Counted from the stretch's first letter, positions 33,659 to 42,646 are shown. The stretch is DNA of 64,000 nucleotides from Sphaerisporangium sp040683095 (GCF_040683095.1 NZ_JBFBCI010000019.1:1-64000), one strand, 5' to 3'. Numbers and translations: made by a program. The notes: generated by a model from the letters alone, not told the origin.

Positions 33659-34630
33659 TCAGCGGTAGGAGTCGGCGCTCGCCACCTTGCCCCCGTCGAC
33701 GACCTCGGTGATGTAGGCCCACGCGTCCGGGCGGCTGCCGTCCAGGTCGGTGAAGCCGTACACCTGGGCGAGCCCGGCGCTGGACAGGGACCGCCCGTTC
33801 CAGCGGGCCACATCGGGGTCGGCGGCGAGCGCGGCCACGGCCCGCCCGACGTAGGCGGGTGTCTCGGAGATGCCGAAGTGCGGGTCGCGGGCGACGTGGT
33901 CGCGCCAGGTCTCCTCGGTGACCCCGTAGATGTCGAGCATGTTCTCCGAGCGCAGCCAGCCGGGGGTGAGCGCCACGGCGGTGCAGCCGTACGGCCTCAG
34001 CTCCTCGCCCTGGCCGTACGCGAGCCTGATCACCGAGGACTTGGCGAGGTCGTAGAACGCCGACAGCCGGTAGTTGGCGGCGTTGTACTCGGCGGTGCCG
34101 TCGGTGACCTCCACGAGCAGCCCGCCCGGCCGCCTGATCAGCAGCGGCAGCAGGTAGTGGCCGGTGATCAGGTGGGTGTCCACGGCGAGCCTGAGCAGGC
34201 GCAGCCCGGCGTCCAGGTCGTGCTCCCACAGCTTGCTCTGCCACTCGAACAGGGCGTCCCCGCCCCAGATGTCGTTGACGAGGATGTCGAGGCGGCCCCG
34301 CTCGCCGTCCACGCGCTCGGCGAGCGCCCGTACCTGGTCCGGTTCGAGGTGGTCGACGCGGACGGCGATGGCGGTGCCCCCGGCCTCGTTGATCAGCTCC
34401 GCGGTCTCCTCGATCGTCTCCGGCCGGTTCATCTCCGAGCGGGACGCGCGCGTGGAGCGGCCGGTGACGTACACCGTCGCGCCCGCCGCGCCGAGTTCCC
34501 GGGCGATGCCCCGCCCGGCGCCGCGCGTGGCCCCCGCCACAAGGGCGACCCTGTCGTCGAGCGGTCGCTCCGGTGGCCCCTGCGGTGGCCCCTGCGGTGG
34601 CCCTGCCACCGGTTCGTGTGTCGATGTCAT
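33659..34630 (-). CDS. Short-chain dehydrogenase/reductase
   Basis: 323 residues from the ATG at 34630 (MTSTHEPVAGPPQG). Nucleotide-binding motif VALVAGATRGAGRGIARELG. The NNAG motif is replaced by VNDIWGGD. Catalytic YDLAK. Proline-rich start from a 12-base repeat (GPPQGPPQGPPERP). The substrate cannot be told. Convergent with the WYL remnant, which may once have controlled it, and divergent from the LuxR-type regulator. Confidence 0.85.
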   Translation of the reverse strand: MTSTHEPVAGPPQGPPQGPPERPLDDRVALVAGATRGAGRGIARELGAAGATVYVTGRSTRASRSEMNRPETIEETAELINEAGGTAIAVRVDHLEPDQVRALAERVDGERGRLDILVNDIWGGDALFEWQSKLWEHDLDAGLRLLRLAVDTHLITGHYLLPLLIRRPGGLLVEVTDGTAEYNAANYRLSAFYDLAKSSVIRLAYGQGEELRPYGCTAVALTPGWLRSENMLDIYGVTEETWRDHVARDPHFGISETPAYVGRAVAALAADPDVARWNGRSLSSAGLAQVYGFTDLDGSRPDAWAYITEVVDGGKVASADSYR

Positions 34631-34831
34631 GAAGGGGATGCTCCCAGCGATATACGACACCTCTTGTCGGGTTTTCCGGGGCTACCCGGGTACATCAAAG
34701 CTTTGCGAACCGCTGGGGGTATCGGTGCGTCGTATACGTGCGTAGCGATCGACGCCGGACATAATCTGACTTATGCCGACTTGCGTGCTTTGGTGGATTC
34801 GGGTCGGCGGGTGAGGCACGAAAAGATCGGG

Positions 34832-37225
34832 ATGGGCGCGATGGCGGTGAGCACCACGAGGTCCCGGCGGACGCACGGGCTCCCGGCCGAGGTCACGAGC
34901 TTCGTCGGACGCCGGCGCGAGCTCGCCGAGACCAGGTCGCTGCTGTCGAAGTCCCGGCTGGTCACCCTCACCGGCGTGGGCGGGGTCGGCAAGACCCGGC
35001 TGGCCTGCCGCATCGCCGCCGAGGTCGGGCGGGCCTTCCCCGACGGCGTGTGGTTCGCCGACCTGAGCTGCCTCGGCGACCCCGAACTGCTCCCGCTGGC
35101 CGTCGAGGACGTGCTGGGCTTGCACGAGGAGGGCGGCCGGCCGTGCCTGGACCGGCTCACCGAGCACCTGTCCGGCAAGAAGGCGCTGCTGATCCTCGAC
35201 AACTGCGAGCACCTCGCGCACGACTGCGCGGTCCTCATCGAGGAACTGCTCGCCTGCGCGCCCGAGCTGCGCGTGATCGCCACCAGCAGGCGGCCGCTGC
35301 ACGTCGGCGGTGAGCGGACGCTGGCGGTGCTCCCGCTGCCGCTGCCCGAGGAGGGCGGCAGGCCGATGTCCGTCGACTCGCTCGCCCAGGTGGACTCCGT
35401 ACGGCTGTTCGTCGATCGGGCCGAGGCCGTGCTTCCCGAGTTCGCGGTCACGGACGCCAACCGGGACGCCGTGGAACAGATCTGCCGGCGCCTGGACGGC
35501 ATCCCGCTGGCGATCGAGCTCGCCGCCGTGCGGCTGCGCGCGCTGTCGGTCCGGCAGCTCCTGGACCGGCTGGACGACCGGTTCCGGCTGCTCGTTTCGG
35601 GGTCCCGCGCGGTGCCGCCCCGGCACCAGACGCTGCGGGCGCTCGTCGAGTGGAGCTACGACCTGTGCACCGAGCCGGAACAGCTGATGTGGGCCCGCGT
35701 CTCGGTCTTCTGCGGCGGGCTCGACCTGGAGGCCGCCGAGGCGGTGTGCTCCGGCGACGGCATCGCGCGCGAGGACGTCGTCGACCTGGTCAGCGGGCTG
35801 GTGGAGAATTCCGTGCTGCTGCGCGAGGAGGCGCCGTCGGGGGTCAGGTACCGGCTGCTGGAGACGATCCGGCAGTACGGCAGGGACCGGCTCGCCGAGG
35901 CCGGCGCCGAGGACGCGTTGCGGCGGCGGCACAGCGCCTACTACCGCGAGCTGGCCGGGCGGGCGCTGGCGCACCTGTTCACCGCGGACCAGGTGGAGTG
36001 GCTGGCCTGGCTGCGGCTCGACCACGCCAACCTGCGCGGCGCGCTGGCGTACTGCTTCGAGCAGGGAGGGCACGAGGAGGCGCGGGAGGGCCTGGAGATG
36101 GCCGCGGACCTGGTGTTCCACTGGAAGACCAGCCGGCAGGTCCGGGAGGGGCGGCACTGGCTGGACCGCGGGCTCCTCGCGGTCGCCGAGCAGGACGAGC
36201 TGCGGGCGCGGGCACTGTGGGCGAACGCCTGGCTCGCGCTGATGCAGGGGGGCGACGCCGTGGCCGTCCCGATGCTGGAGGAGAGCCGCCGGATCGGCGA
36301 GCGGCTGGGCCTGGACCGGGTGCTCGCCTACGCCACGCTCTTCTCAGGCATGGCGTCGCTCTACCAGGGCCACACCGGCCCGGCGATCAAGATGTTCCAG
36401 GAGGCCCTGGCGTCCCACCGCGCCGTCCACGACGAGGTGGGCGAAGTGGTGGCACTGACCCGGTTGTGCCTGGCGTACTCCCTGGAGGGGGACTCCGCGC
36501 GGGCGGTGAGCTGCGGCCAGGAGGCGCTGGAGATCTGCGAGGCCCGCGGTGAGCTCTGGCACAAGGCGTACGCGCTGACGGCGCTCGGCATCGAGGTCTG
36601 GCGCCAGGGGGACGGCGCACGGGCCTCGGCCATGGTGAAGCAGGGGCTGCGCGTCAACGGCTCGCTCGACGACTGGATCGGCGTGGGGATCTGCCTGGAG
36701 GTGCTGGCCTGGTTGGCCTCGGGCGAGGGGGACCACGAGCGGGCGGCCCGGCTGTTCGGGGCGCTGGACGGCATCTGGCAGGGCGTGGGCCACCAGCTGT
36801 CGGTCTTCGGATACCTGATGCGGTACCACGACGAGTCCATGACGCGGACACGGGACGCGCTCGGCGAGCCGGCGTACCGCGCCTCGGCCGCGCAGGGCGC
36901 CCGGCTGTCCCTGGACGAGGCGCTCGCGTACGCGATGGAGGAGCCCGCGCCCGGGCTGGAGTCCGTGGGCGCGCCCGAGCCGGCCCCCTCGCCGCTGACG
37001 CGCAGGGAGACCGAGATCTCCCAGCTCGTCGCCGAGGGGCTGAGCAACAAGGAGATCGCCGCGCGGCTGGTCATCGCCCAGCGCACGGCGGAGGGGCACA
37101 TCGAGCACATCCTGGGCAAGCTCGGGTTCCACTCGCGGGCGCAGATCGCGGTGTGGGTGGCCGAGCAGAGACGGGCCTGGGACGGCGCCGCGTCCCGGCG
37201 GCGCGGAGCCTCGCCCGAGTCCTGA
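34832..37225 (+). CDS. NB-ARC ATPase / LuxR-type transcriptional regulator
   Basis: 797 residues from the ATG at 34832 (ATG 34841 and GTG 34811 also possible). Short basic start, then LPAEVTSFVGRRRELAETRS, Walker A GVGGVGKTRL, Walker B ALLILDNCEHL, STAND-type sensor RVIATSRRPL, and winged helix up to about residue 370. Tetratricopeptide-like repeats follow, and the C-terminal LuxR HTH is LTRRETEISQLVAEGLSNKE, then IAARLVIAQRTAEGHIEHIL. By family, ATP binding and a ligand or partner at the TPRs trigger DNA binding. Target unknown; the divergent SDR gene is a candidate. Confidence 0.9.
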   Translation: MGAMAVSTTRSRRTHGLPAEVTSFVGRRRELAETRSLLSKSRLVTLTGVGGVGKTRLACRIAAEVGRAFPDGVWFADLSCLGDPELLPLAVEDVLGLHEEGGRPCLDRLTEHLSGKKALLILDNCEHLAHDCAVLIEELLACAPELRVIATSRRPLHVGGERTLAVLPLPLPEEGGRPMSVDSLAQVDSVRLFVDRAEAVLPEFAVTDANRDAVEQICRRLDGIPLAIELAAVRLRALSVRQLLDRLDDRFRLLVSGSRAVPPRHQTLRALVEWSYDLCTEPEQLMWARVSVFCGGLDLEAAEAVCSGDGIAREDVVDLVSGLVENSVLLREEAPSGVRYRLLETIRQYGRDRLAEAGAEDALRRRHSAYYRELAGRALAHLFTADQVEWLAWLRLDHANLRGALAYCFEQGGHEEAREGLEMAADLVFHWKTSRQVREGRHWLDRGLLAVAEQDELRARALWANAWLALMQGGDAVAVPMLEESRRIGERLGLDRVLAYATLFSGMASLYQGHTGPAIKMFQEALASHRAVHDEVGEVVALTRLCLAYSLEGDSARAVSCGQEALEICEARGELWHKAYALTALGIEVWRQGDGARASAMVKQGLRVNGSLDDWIGVGICLEVLAWLASGEGDHERAARLFGALDGIWQGVGHQLSVFGYLMRYHDESMTRTRDALGEPAYRASAAQGARLSLDEALAYAMEEPAPGLESVGAPEPAPSPLTRRETEISQLVAEGLSNKEIAARLVIAQRTAEGHIEHILGKLGFHSRAQIAVWVAEQRRAWDGAASRRRGASPES

Positions 37226-37263
37226 AACCCGAGAGCCCGAGGTCCTGAGGCCTGAGAGCGGGG

Positions 37264-37308
37264 GCACCGGGGCTGAGTGGTGTGGGCGGTCCGTCTCAGC
37301 CCCGGTGC
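37264..37308 (+). terminator. Terminator of the LuxR-type gene
   Basis: 14-bp perfect stem, GCACCGGGGCTGAG with CTCAGCCCCGGTGC, loop 17 bases, 39 bases after the stop codon. Confidence 0.75.
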
Positions 37309-37595
37309 GGTGGGGGAAGCCTGGGGATCGAGGGGGGACCGGCCCATTCCGAGCCGGGGTGGTAAGCGTTTGCCGTACGGTCTCAGTAAGGTCAGTAAGG
37401 AAGGACGCGTCCGGACGGGGTCCGCAGGTCGGGAATGTCCCCTTCGGCGGCGCGGGCGCGCTGCCTGCGGACGCGGACGCGCCGATGGGCGTGTGGCCTC
37501 CCGGCGTTCGGCGGGTCCACGCCCTGGTCGTCCGGTCTTCGCGTCTCTCTCATGTCTACATCACCGTTCCTTGTACGGCCTCACGCGGTACGGCC

Positions 37596-38114
37596 TCACG
37601 CGGTCCGCTCGGCGTCCTCGGCCGTACGGGCCGCGGATTCCTCGGTGACGGGCAGTTCGAACCAGACGACCTTGCCGGTGGGGACGCGGTAGGTGCCCCA
37701 GGAACCGGAAAGCGCTTCCATGAGGTACATCCCGCGACCGCCCTCGTCGCCGTCGTGGGCTTCGCACACCCGCGGGAACGCGGGGTTGGTGTCCTGCACC
37801 TCGCACCGGAGCACGCCGTCGACCATGGTCACGGTCATGACGGCCGCCCACGCGTGGCGCATGGCGTTGGTGACGACCTCGCTGACGAGCAGCTCGATGA
37901 TGCCGGCCTGGTCGCCCTGCTCCCCGATGCCCCAGGCGGCCAGCAGGTGGCGAACCCGCCTGCGGGTCTGCGGCACGGTGGTCGGCTCGGGGAGCAGGAC
38001 CCACGTCGCCTGCCTGCCGCGGGGGCGGGCCGGGCGGATGTGGAGCACCGGGCCGAAACGGCGCAAGGTGTCCATCGCGGGTGCTCTCTCGGTCATCGTC
38101 ATTGTCATCGTCAT
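37596..38114 (-). CDS. HATPase_c anti-sigma-factor-like ATP-binding protein
   Basis: 172 residues. The start MTMTMTMTERAPAM arises from a short ATGACG repeat, so several ATGs are possible; 38114 is chosen because it overlaps the DUF5999 stop (ATGA). GHKL kinase motifs: LLVSEVVTNAMRHAW (N box) and DGDEGGRGMYLMEALS (G box). The family (RsbW-like) binds sigma factors or anti-anti-sigma proteins, and many copies occur in streptomycetes. No STAS or sigma gene is adjacent. A small-colony-differentiation or stress role is inferred only. Confidence 0.85.
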   Translation of the reverse strand: MTMTMTMTERAPAMDTLRRFGPVLHIRPARPRGRQATWVLLPEPTTVPQTRRRVRHLLAAWGIGEQGDQAGIIELLVSEVVTNAMRHAWAAVMTVTMVDGVLRCEVQDTNPAFPRVCEAHDGDEGGRGMYLMEALSGSWGTYRVPTGKVVWFELPVTEESAARTAEDAERTA

Positions 38115-38323
38115 GCCGCCCGTTCGTACGCTTCGCGCCCGTAGGGGACCTGGTGGAGTGGAGGAACGCTGCGACCGTCCGGCAGGAGTTCGCCTGTGTC
38201 GTCGAAGACCACCACGCCGTTGCACAGCAGGCCCCACCCCTGCTCGGGGTGGAACGCCACCAGGCAGGCGGCTTCGTGATCGACGGCATCCGCCGGCGGG
38301 CACTGAGGTTGGTGTTGACACAT
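38111..38323 (-). CDS. DUF5999 family protein
   Basis: 70 residues. MCQHQPQCPPADAVDHEAAC, then LVAFHPEQGWGLLCNGVVVF and DDTGELLPDGRSV, match DUF5999. CxxxxxxC at the N-terminus may bind metal. The TGA overlaps the ATG of the ATP-binding protein, so the two are translationally coupled, a recurring pair in actinomycetes. Function unknown; a partner of the anti-sigma-like ATPase is plausible. Confidence 0.82.
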   Translation of the reverse strand: MCQHQPQCPPADAVDHEAACLVAFHPEQGWGLLCNGVVVFDDTGELLPDGRSVPPLHQVPYGREAYERAA

Positions 38324-38606
38324 GGCTGGCACCTGATCCGATTGGTCTCTTCGTGGCGTTCTTTGCCAACACGTCGAGCATCTCCCGACGACCCCATACC
38401 TAGTAACGGGACATCTACCCACATCACTACCCATTCCGCCCAAATGGGTACCGTTTCTTTACGTTGAGGCCTCCCTCATGGGGGTCCGCATGACCCGGGC
38501 GCGTGGTTGGGAAAGCGCTCGCCCGTCGGGACGTCCGGGCCGCGGGTCACCTCCGATGCGAACGCAAGGGGCCGTTGACACATATGTGGTCCTAGTGCTT
38601 CCATTT

Positions 38607-38625
38607 GTTAGGTAACTTTCCTAAC
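38607..38625 (+). promoter_or_regulatory. Palindromic operator candidate upstream of the chitosanase
   Basis: GTTAGGTAACTTTCCTAAC is a 19-base palindrome with one mismatched pair, 111 bases before the chitosanase GTG. Actinomycete chitosanase genes are known to be repressed by the ROK-family protein CsnR at a conserved palindrome upstream. This site resembles that kind of operator. TTGACA at 38575-38580 could be the -35 box just upstream; no good -10 was seen. Confidence 0.5.
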
Positions 38626-38736
38626 TTCGCCGGAGGCGCTCCCGTCTCCGGCCAGACCGCCACAGCCTCCCGGCGGCGCGAGACGGCCGTACCCGGCTCG
38701 CGCACCCCCGTCAGGAGCGGCGAAACGGAGAGACAG

Positions 38737-39603
38737 GTGCGCATCCCCCGGCAAACCACCCCCCGCAGGGCCGCGTTGCTCGCGCCCGTGCTGGCCGCGG
38801 CGCTCGTCCCGGCCGTTGTCGGCGCGGTTGGGATCGGCGGCACCGCACACGCGGCCGCCTCGGTGATGTCCGCCCCCGCGCGTGCGGCGGCCGTGGACCT
38901 CACCGACCCCCACAAGAAGGACATCGCCATGCAGCTGGTGTCGAGCGCGGAGAACTCCTCGCTCGACTGGAAGGCGCAGTACAAGTACATCGAGGACATC
39001 GACGACGGCCGCGGCTACACGGCCGGGATCATCGGCTTCTGCTCCGGCACCGGCGACATGCTCGACCTCGTGGAGCTCTACACCCAGCGCAAGCCGGGCA
39101 ACGTCCTCGCCAAGTACCTCCCGGCGCTGCGCAGGGTCAACGGCAGCGACTCCCACAGCGGCCTTGACCCCAACTTCACCAAGGACTGGGCGACCGCCGC
39201 CAAGGACTCGGTCTTCCAGAAGGCGCAGAACGACGAGCGCGACCGGGTCTACTTCAACCCGGCGGTCCAGCAGGCCAAAGCGGACGGCCTGCGGGCCCTC
39301 GGCCAGTTCATCTACTACGACGCCATCGTCATGCACGGGCCGGGCAACGACAGCGTCAGCTTCGGCGGCATCCGCAAGACGGCCATGAAGAAGGCCAAGA
39401 CCCCCGCCCAGGGCGGCAACGAGACGACCTACCTCAACGCCTTCCTGGACGCCCGCAAGGCCGCCATGAAGACCGAGGAGGCCCACAGCGACACCAGCCG
39501 GGTCGACACCGAGCAGCGGGTCTTCCTCAAGGCCGGCAACCTCGACCTCAACCCGCCGCTGACCTGGAAGGTCTACGGCGACAGCTACCGAATTCCTTCG
39601 TAG
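38737..39603 (+). CDS. csn: Secreted GH46 chitosanase
   Basis: 288 residues from GTG 38737, with GGAGAGA upstream. Arg-rich signal peptide MRIPRQTTPRRAALLAPVLA to GGTAHA. The mature part is closely like Streptomyces GH46 chitosanases: SSAENSSLDWKAQYKYIEDI, DDGRGYTAGIIGFCSGTGDM, YLPALRRVNGSDSHSG, FTKDWATAAKDSVF. The catalytic acid Glu is in AENSS and the base Asp in DIDDGRGYTAG. It hydrolyses glucosamine polymers outside the cell. Monocistronic, with its own candidate operator and terminator. Confidence 0.95.
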   Translation: MRIPRQTTPRRAALLAPVLAAALVPAVVGAVGIGGTAHAAASVMSAPARAAAVDLTDPHKKDIAMQLVSSAENSSLDWKAQYKYIEDIDDGRGYTAGIIGFCSGTGDMLDLVELYTQRKPGNVLAKYLPALRRVNGSDSHSGLDPNFTKDWATAAKDSVFQKAQNDERDRVYFNPAVQQAKADGLRALGQFIYYDAIVMHGPGNDSVSFGGIRKTAMKKAKTPAQGGNETTYLNAFLDARKAAMKTEEAHSDTSRVDTEQRVFLKAGNLDLNPPLTWKVYGDSYRIPS

Positions 39604-39660
39604 TGCTCCGGCATTCAGGCCGGGGTGATGCGGACTCTCCCGCGTAGCGGGGCAGGGAAA

Positions 39661-39687
39661 GCCGATCCGCCGCCATGGCGGATCGGC
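39661..39687 (+). terminator. Chitosanase terminator
   Basis: 11-bp perfect stem GCCGATCCGCC with GGCGGATCGGC, 5-base loop, followed by GTCTGTT, 57 bases after the stop codon. Confidence 0.8.
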
Positions 39688-39689
39688 GT

Positions 39690-39871
39690 CTGTTAGCCTG
39701 CTCGCGTCAGGTACCGCCGGATGGGCGGGAACGGAGCCCTCGGGTTCGAAAGCCTGTGGAGACCCGGTAAGACCGCTTCGGTGGCGCAGGTCGGTGAAGC
39801 AGGAAGCCGCAGAAGTGCCGCACGCGCGGCACAGACTGAATCTCCGGCATTCATGCCGGAGAGCGCGTCAA
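39690..39871 (+). ncRNA. Orphan IS200/IS605-type omega-RNA and right end, no tnpB
   Basis: The run contains GGTCGGTGAAGCAGGAAGCC and, near its end, GAATCTCCGGCATTCATGCC closing a hairpin (CTCCGGCA at 39842-39849 with TGCCGGAG at 39854-39861), then TCAA at 39868-39871. This matches the 3' end of actinobacterial IS605/IS1341 elements, where the guide RNA of TnpB overlaps the right end and stops at a hairpin followed by TCAA. No tnpA or tnpB coding sequence lies upstream; the chitosanase terminator does. The element is a relic or a MITE-like derivative. If transcribed, its guide would be the bases after 39871. Confidence 0.6.
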
Positions 39872-39895
39872 ACCATCAAGAGCTAGCGGACATGG

Positions 39896-39927
39896 CACGG
39901 GTCCCCTCCGGGCAGGGGGGACCCGTG
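39896..39927 (-). terminator. Hairpin after the DUF742 gene
   Basis: 11-bp stem CACGGGTCCCC with GGGGACCCGTG and a 10-base loop, 45 bases beyond the DUF742 stop on the minus strand. Confidence 0.65.
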
Positions 39928-39971
39928 ATCCATGACGAGCCCGTGCGGATCGCCCGCCCGGACGTAGGGGG

Positions 39972-40343
39972 TCACAAGGCCCGCAGGCCCTGGATCACCT
40001 CGCGCAGGATGCGTTCCTCCGGAAGCTGCGACACGTTCGCCGGGGCCCTTACGGTGACGAGCTGCTGGTCGCGTAGATCGCCCAGCAGGACGCGGATCAC
40101 GCCGAGCGACAGGCCGCTCTCGGAGGCCAGGTCGACCACCGACGTCGGCGCCGCGCACATGCGCAGGACGCGCAGGTGCTCGGGGCCGAGCCCGGGATGG
40201 GGCCGCCCGCCGGGGACGGCTCGTACGATCGCCACCATGTCGAACGCGGGCCCCGTGGGGCGGGTGCGGCCCCGCGTGACGGTGTAGGGGCGGATGATGG
40301 GGCCGGCGTCCTGGTCGAGCCAGCGCTCACCGCCGTCGTTCAC
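39972..40343 (-). CDS. DUF742 (conservon CvnC-like) protein
   Basis: 123 residues from GTG 40343, overlapping the kinase stop (GTGA). IIRPYTVTRGRTRP, then HPGLGPEHLRVLRMCAAPTS, DLASESGLSLGVIRVLLGDL and PEERILREVIQGLRAL, is textbook DUF742, a winged-helix-like protein encoded in conservons (CvnA histidine kinase, CvnB roadblock, CvnC DUF742, CvnD GTPase). Here no CvnB or CvnD gene accompanies it. It presumably acts with the kinase at the membrane. Confidence 0.92.
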   Translation of the reverse strand: MNDGGERWLDQDAGPIIRPYTVTRGRTRPTGPAFDMVAIVRAVPGGRPHPGLGPEHLRVLRMCAAPTSVVDLASESGLSLGVIRVLLGDLRDQQLVTVRAPANVSQLPEERILREVIQGLRAL

Positions 40344-42646
40344 GTCCGGTCCTCCTCTCCGTCGCGCGCGCGCTGCCATCCTGCCCGGAACGAGGAGAAC
40401 ATGTCGGGGGTCGGCTCAAGGTGCTCCCCGCCGCCGGGGCCTTCCGCCGCGCCGCCGGGCTGCGGCGTGGCGGCGTCGCGCAGCTGCGGGGCGAGGTTCG
40501 CCTGCCGCACGCGGTGGGGGAGGCCCGCGGTGCCCTTGGGACGCCCGTTCGCCGCGCGCCCGCCGTTCCCGTCCGTGGTGTTCCGCGCCGCCGCTTCCCC
40601 GTCTTCCCCGTCTTCCCCGTCGTTTTCCCCGTCGCCTGAGCCGCCCGCGACCGCGAGGCCGCCGGGCGTCCTGCCCCCGGACTGGCGGGCGTGGCCCGTG
40701 CCGGCCTCGATGGCCGCGATCCGCTCCACCGAGTAGTGCTCCCGGGGGACGGATTCGGCCGGGGTGACCAGGCCCTCCGGGATGAGGACGATCGCCGTCG
40801 TGCCGCCGTACGGCGAGACGCGCAGCGAGACGCGGATGTCGCGCCGCGCGGCCAGGCGGCCCACGACGAACAGGCCCAGCCGGTCGCTGTCGGCGAGGTC
40901 GAACTCGGGCGGATCGGCGAGCCTCGCGTTGATCTCGTCCATCTCCTCCGGGCTCAGCCCGAGCCCCCTGTCCTCGACCTCGATCGCGAACCCTCTGGCC
41001 ACGGCCTCGCCGCGCACCTCGACGTGGGTGTGCGGCGGCGAGAAGATCGTGGCGTTCTCCACGAGCTCGGCGAGCAGGTGGATGATGTCAGTGGCGGCGT
41101 TGCCGCTCAGCGCCATGTCCTCGGGCACGGCGACGTGCACGCGCAGGTAGTCTTCCACCTCTTCGACCGCCGCGCGGACGACGTCGAACATCGGCACTGG
41201 AGTGCGCCATCCGCGCCCGGGGACCGCACCGGACAGGATGATCAGGCCCTCGGCGTGCCGGCGCATGCGCGTGGTGAGGTGGTCGATGCCGAACAGCTCG
41301 TCCAGCAGGTCGGGGTCGGTGACCTTGTGTTCGAGGGCGTCCAGCATCGAGAGCTGGCGGTGCAGCAGCGACTGGTTGCGGCGCGCGAGGTTGAGGAACA
41401 CCTTGCCGACGCCCTTGCGGATCTGCGCCTGCCCGACGGCGGCCTCGACCGCGGTCGTCTGCACGGACGTGAACGCCTGCGCCACGATGACGATCTCCTG
41501 GGTGGTGCCCGTGGCGATCGGCGGGGTCTCCGCGGCGACGTCGACGTCCTCGCCCTGCCGCAGCCTCCGCACGACCGAGGGGAGCCTGCGGTTGGCCAGC
41601 TCCAGCGCGACGCTCTGCAGGATCACCAGCTCGGCGGTGATGCGCCGGCCGAAGCGGACGCATACCCACAGCGAGAAGCCGATGCCGATCAGGCCGAGCG
41701 CGGCGGCGACGCCGATCCGCCATAGGATGCCCATCGCGATCGGCTTGGCGCGGTCGATGATCTGAGTCGCCGCGACCCTGTTCTGCCGCTCGAAGAGCTG
41801 CGTGATGGCCTGGACGTTCTCGGCCCAGTTCGACGAGGCGGCGGGCAGCGCCCTGCCGGGGGTGACGTCCTGGCTGATCTGGTCCTCGATGGAGGAGAAC
41901 TTCGTGTAGGCGTGGGAGTTCTGCAGCACCAGGTACGGCTGGCGCAGCTCGTCGTCCAGGAGTTCGAACCCCATGTCGTACAGAAGGCGGCGCTTGGTGA
42001 CCATCGCGGCGAACGCGGTCCGTTCGTCGGCGCTCATCGTCCCTGTGCCCACGGTGGCCACGACCAGGGCCGCCTGCTGCCACATGAGGTCGCGGCTGCG
42101 GTCGATGAGCATGACGGCCCGCGTCTGCGCGCCCAGCTCGGGGTCGCCCGCGAGGCGCACGCTGCCATAGACGCGGGCGACGGCGTCGGCGAGCACGTCG
42201 TAGGCGTCCAGCGTGAGCAGCGGCGTGAAGCTCCTGGCGTCGACGCGGGCGCGGATGTCGGGCAGCCGGCCGGTGACGGTGATCAGCTCGATCGTCCGCC
42301 GGTAGATCGGCATGTCCGGCGCGTCCTGAACGCCGCCCGGGAGCGCGTCGTGTTCAAGCACGGCACGGGCCTGGTCGGTCCTGGCTCGCTGGGCGTCCAG
42401 GGCGGTGCGGTCGCCGGGGCGCGATCCCAGGTAGGCCAGCGACTCGTAGCGCTCGCGGTAGAGCTGCGTCGACAGGTTCTCCGCCGGGATGATCACGCGG
42501 GTGTAGATCGTCTGTACCTGAAGGAGGTCGAGCCCGCTCTGCACGGTGATCGTCGCCGCGAAGGCCCAGACCCCGACCAGGGAGATCATTGGTACCAGCG
42601 CCAGGGTCAGGATCTTGAACTTGATGGATCTCGTACGCCCACCCAT
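40340..42646 (-). CDS. Nitrate/nitrite-sensing-type histidine kinase (CvnA-like)
   Basis: 768 residues from the ATG at 42646. Membrane helix 1 at LTLALVPMISLVGVWAFAAT; extracellular sensing domain about 40-320 (NIT type); helix 2 GILWRIGVAAALGLIGIGFS; cytoplasmic HAMP-like and coiled region; ATPase domain with LLAELVENATIFSPPHTHVE (N box) and LGLFVVGRLAARRDI. Acidic and Gly-rich C-terminal tail (SGDGENDGEDGEDGE). The usual phospho-His H box is weak, as in other CvnA proteins. It is divergent from the EamA gene and coupled to DUF742. Confidence 0.9.
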   Translation of the reverse strand: MGGRTRSIKFKILTLALVPMISLVGVWAFAATITVQSGLDLLQVQTIYTRVIIPAENLSTQLYRERYESLAYLGSRPGDRTALDAQRARTDQARAVLEHDALPGGVQDAPDMPIYRRTIELITVTGRLPDIRARVDARSFTPLLTLDAYDVLADAVARVYGSVRLAGDPELGAQTRAVMLIDRSRDLMWQQAALVVATVGTGTMSADERTAFAAMVTKRRLLYDMGFELLDDELRQPYLVLQNSHAYTKFSSIEDQISQDVTPGRALPAASSNWAENVQAITQLFERQNRVAATQIIDRAKPIAMGILWRIGVAAALGLIGIGFSLWVCVRFGRRITAELVILQSVALELANRRLPSVVRRLRQGEDVDVAAETPPIATGTTQEIVIVAQAFTSVQTTAVEAAVGQAQIRKGVGKVFLNLARRNQSLLHRQLSMLDALEHKVTDPDLLDELFGIDHLTTRMRRHAEGLIILSGAVPGRGWRTPVPMFDVVRAAVEEVEDYLRVHVAVPEDMALSGNAATDIIHLLAELVENATIFSPPHTHVEVRGEAVARGFAIEVEDRGLGLSPEEMDEINARLADPPEFDLADSDRLGLFVVGRLAARRDIRVSLRVSPYGGTTAIVLIPEGLVTPAESVPREHYSVERIAAIEAGTGHARQSGGRTPGGLAVAGGSGDGENDGEDGEDGEAAARNTTDGNGGRAANGRPKGTAGLPHRVRQANLAPQLRDAATPQPGGAAEGPGGGEHLEPTPDMFSSFRAGWQRARDGEEDRT

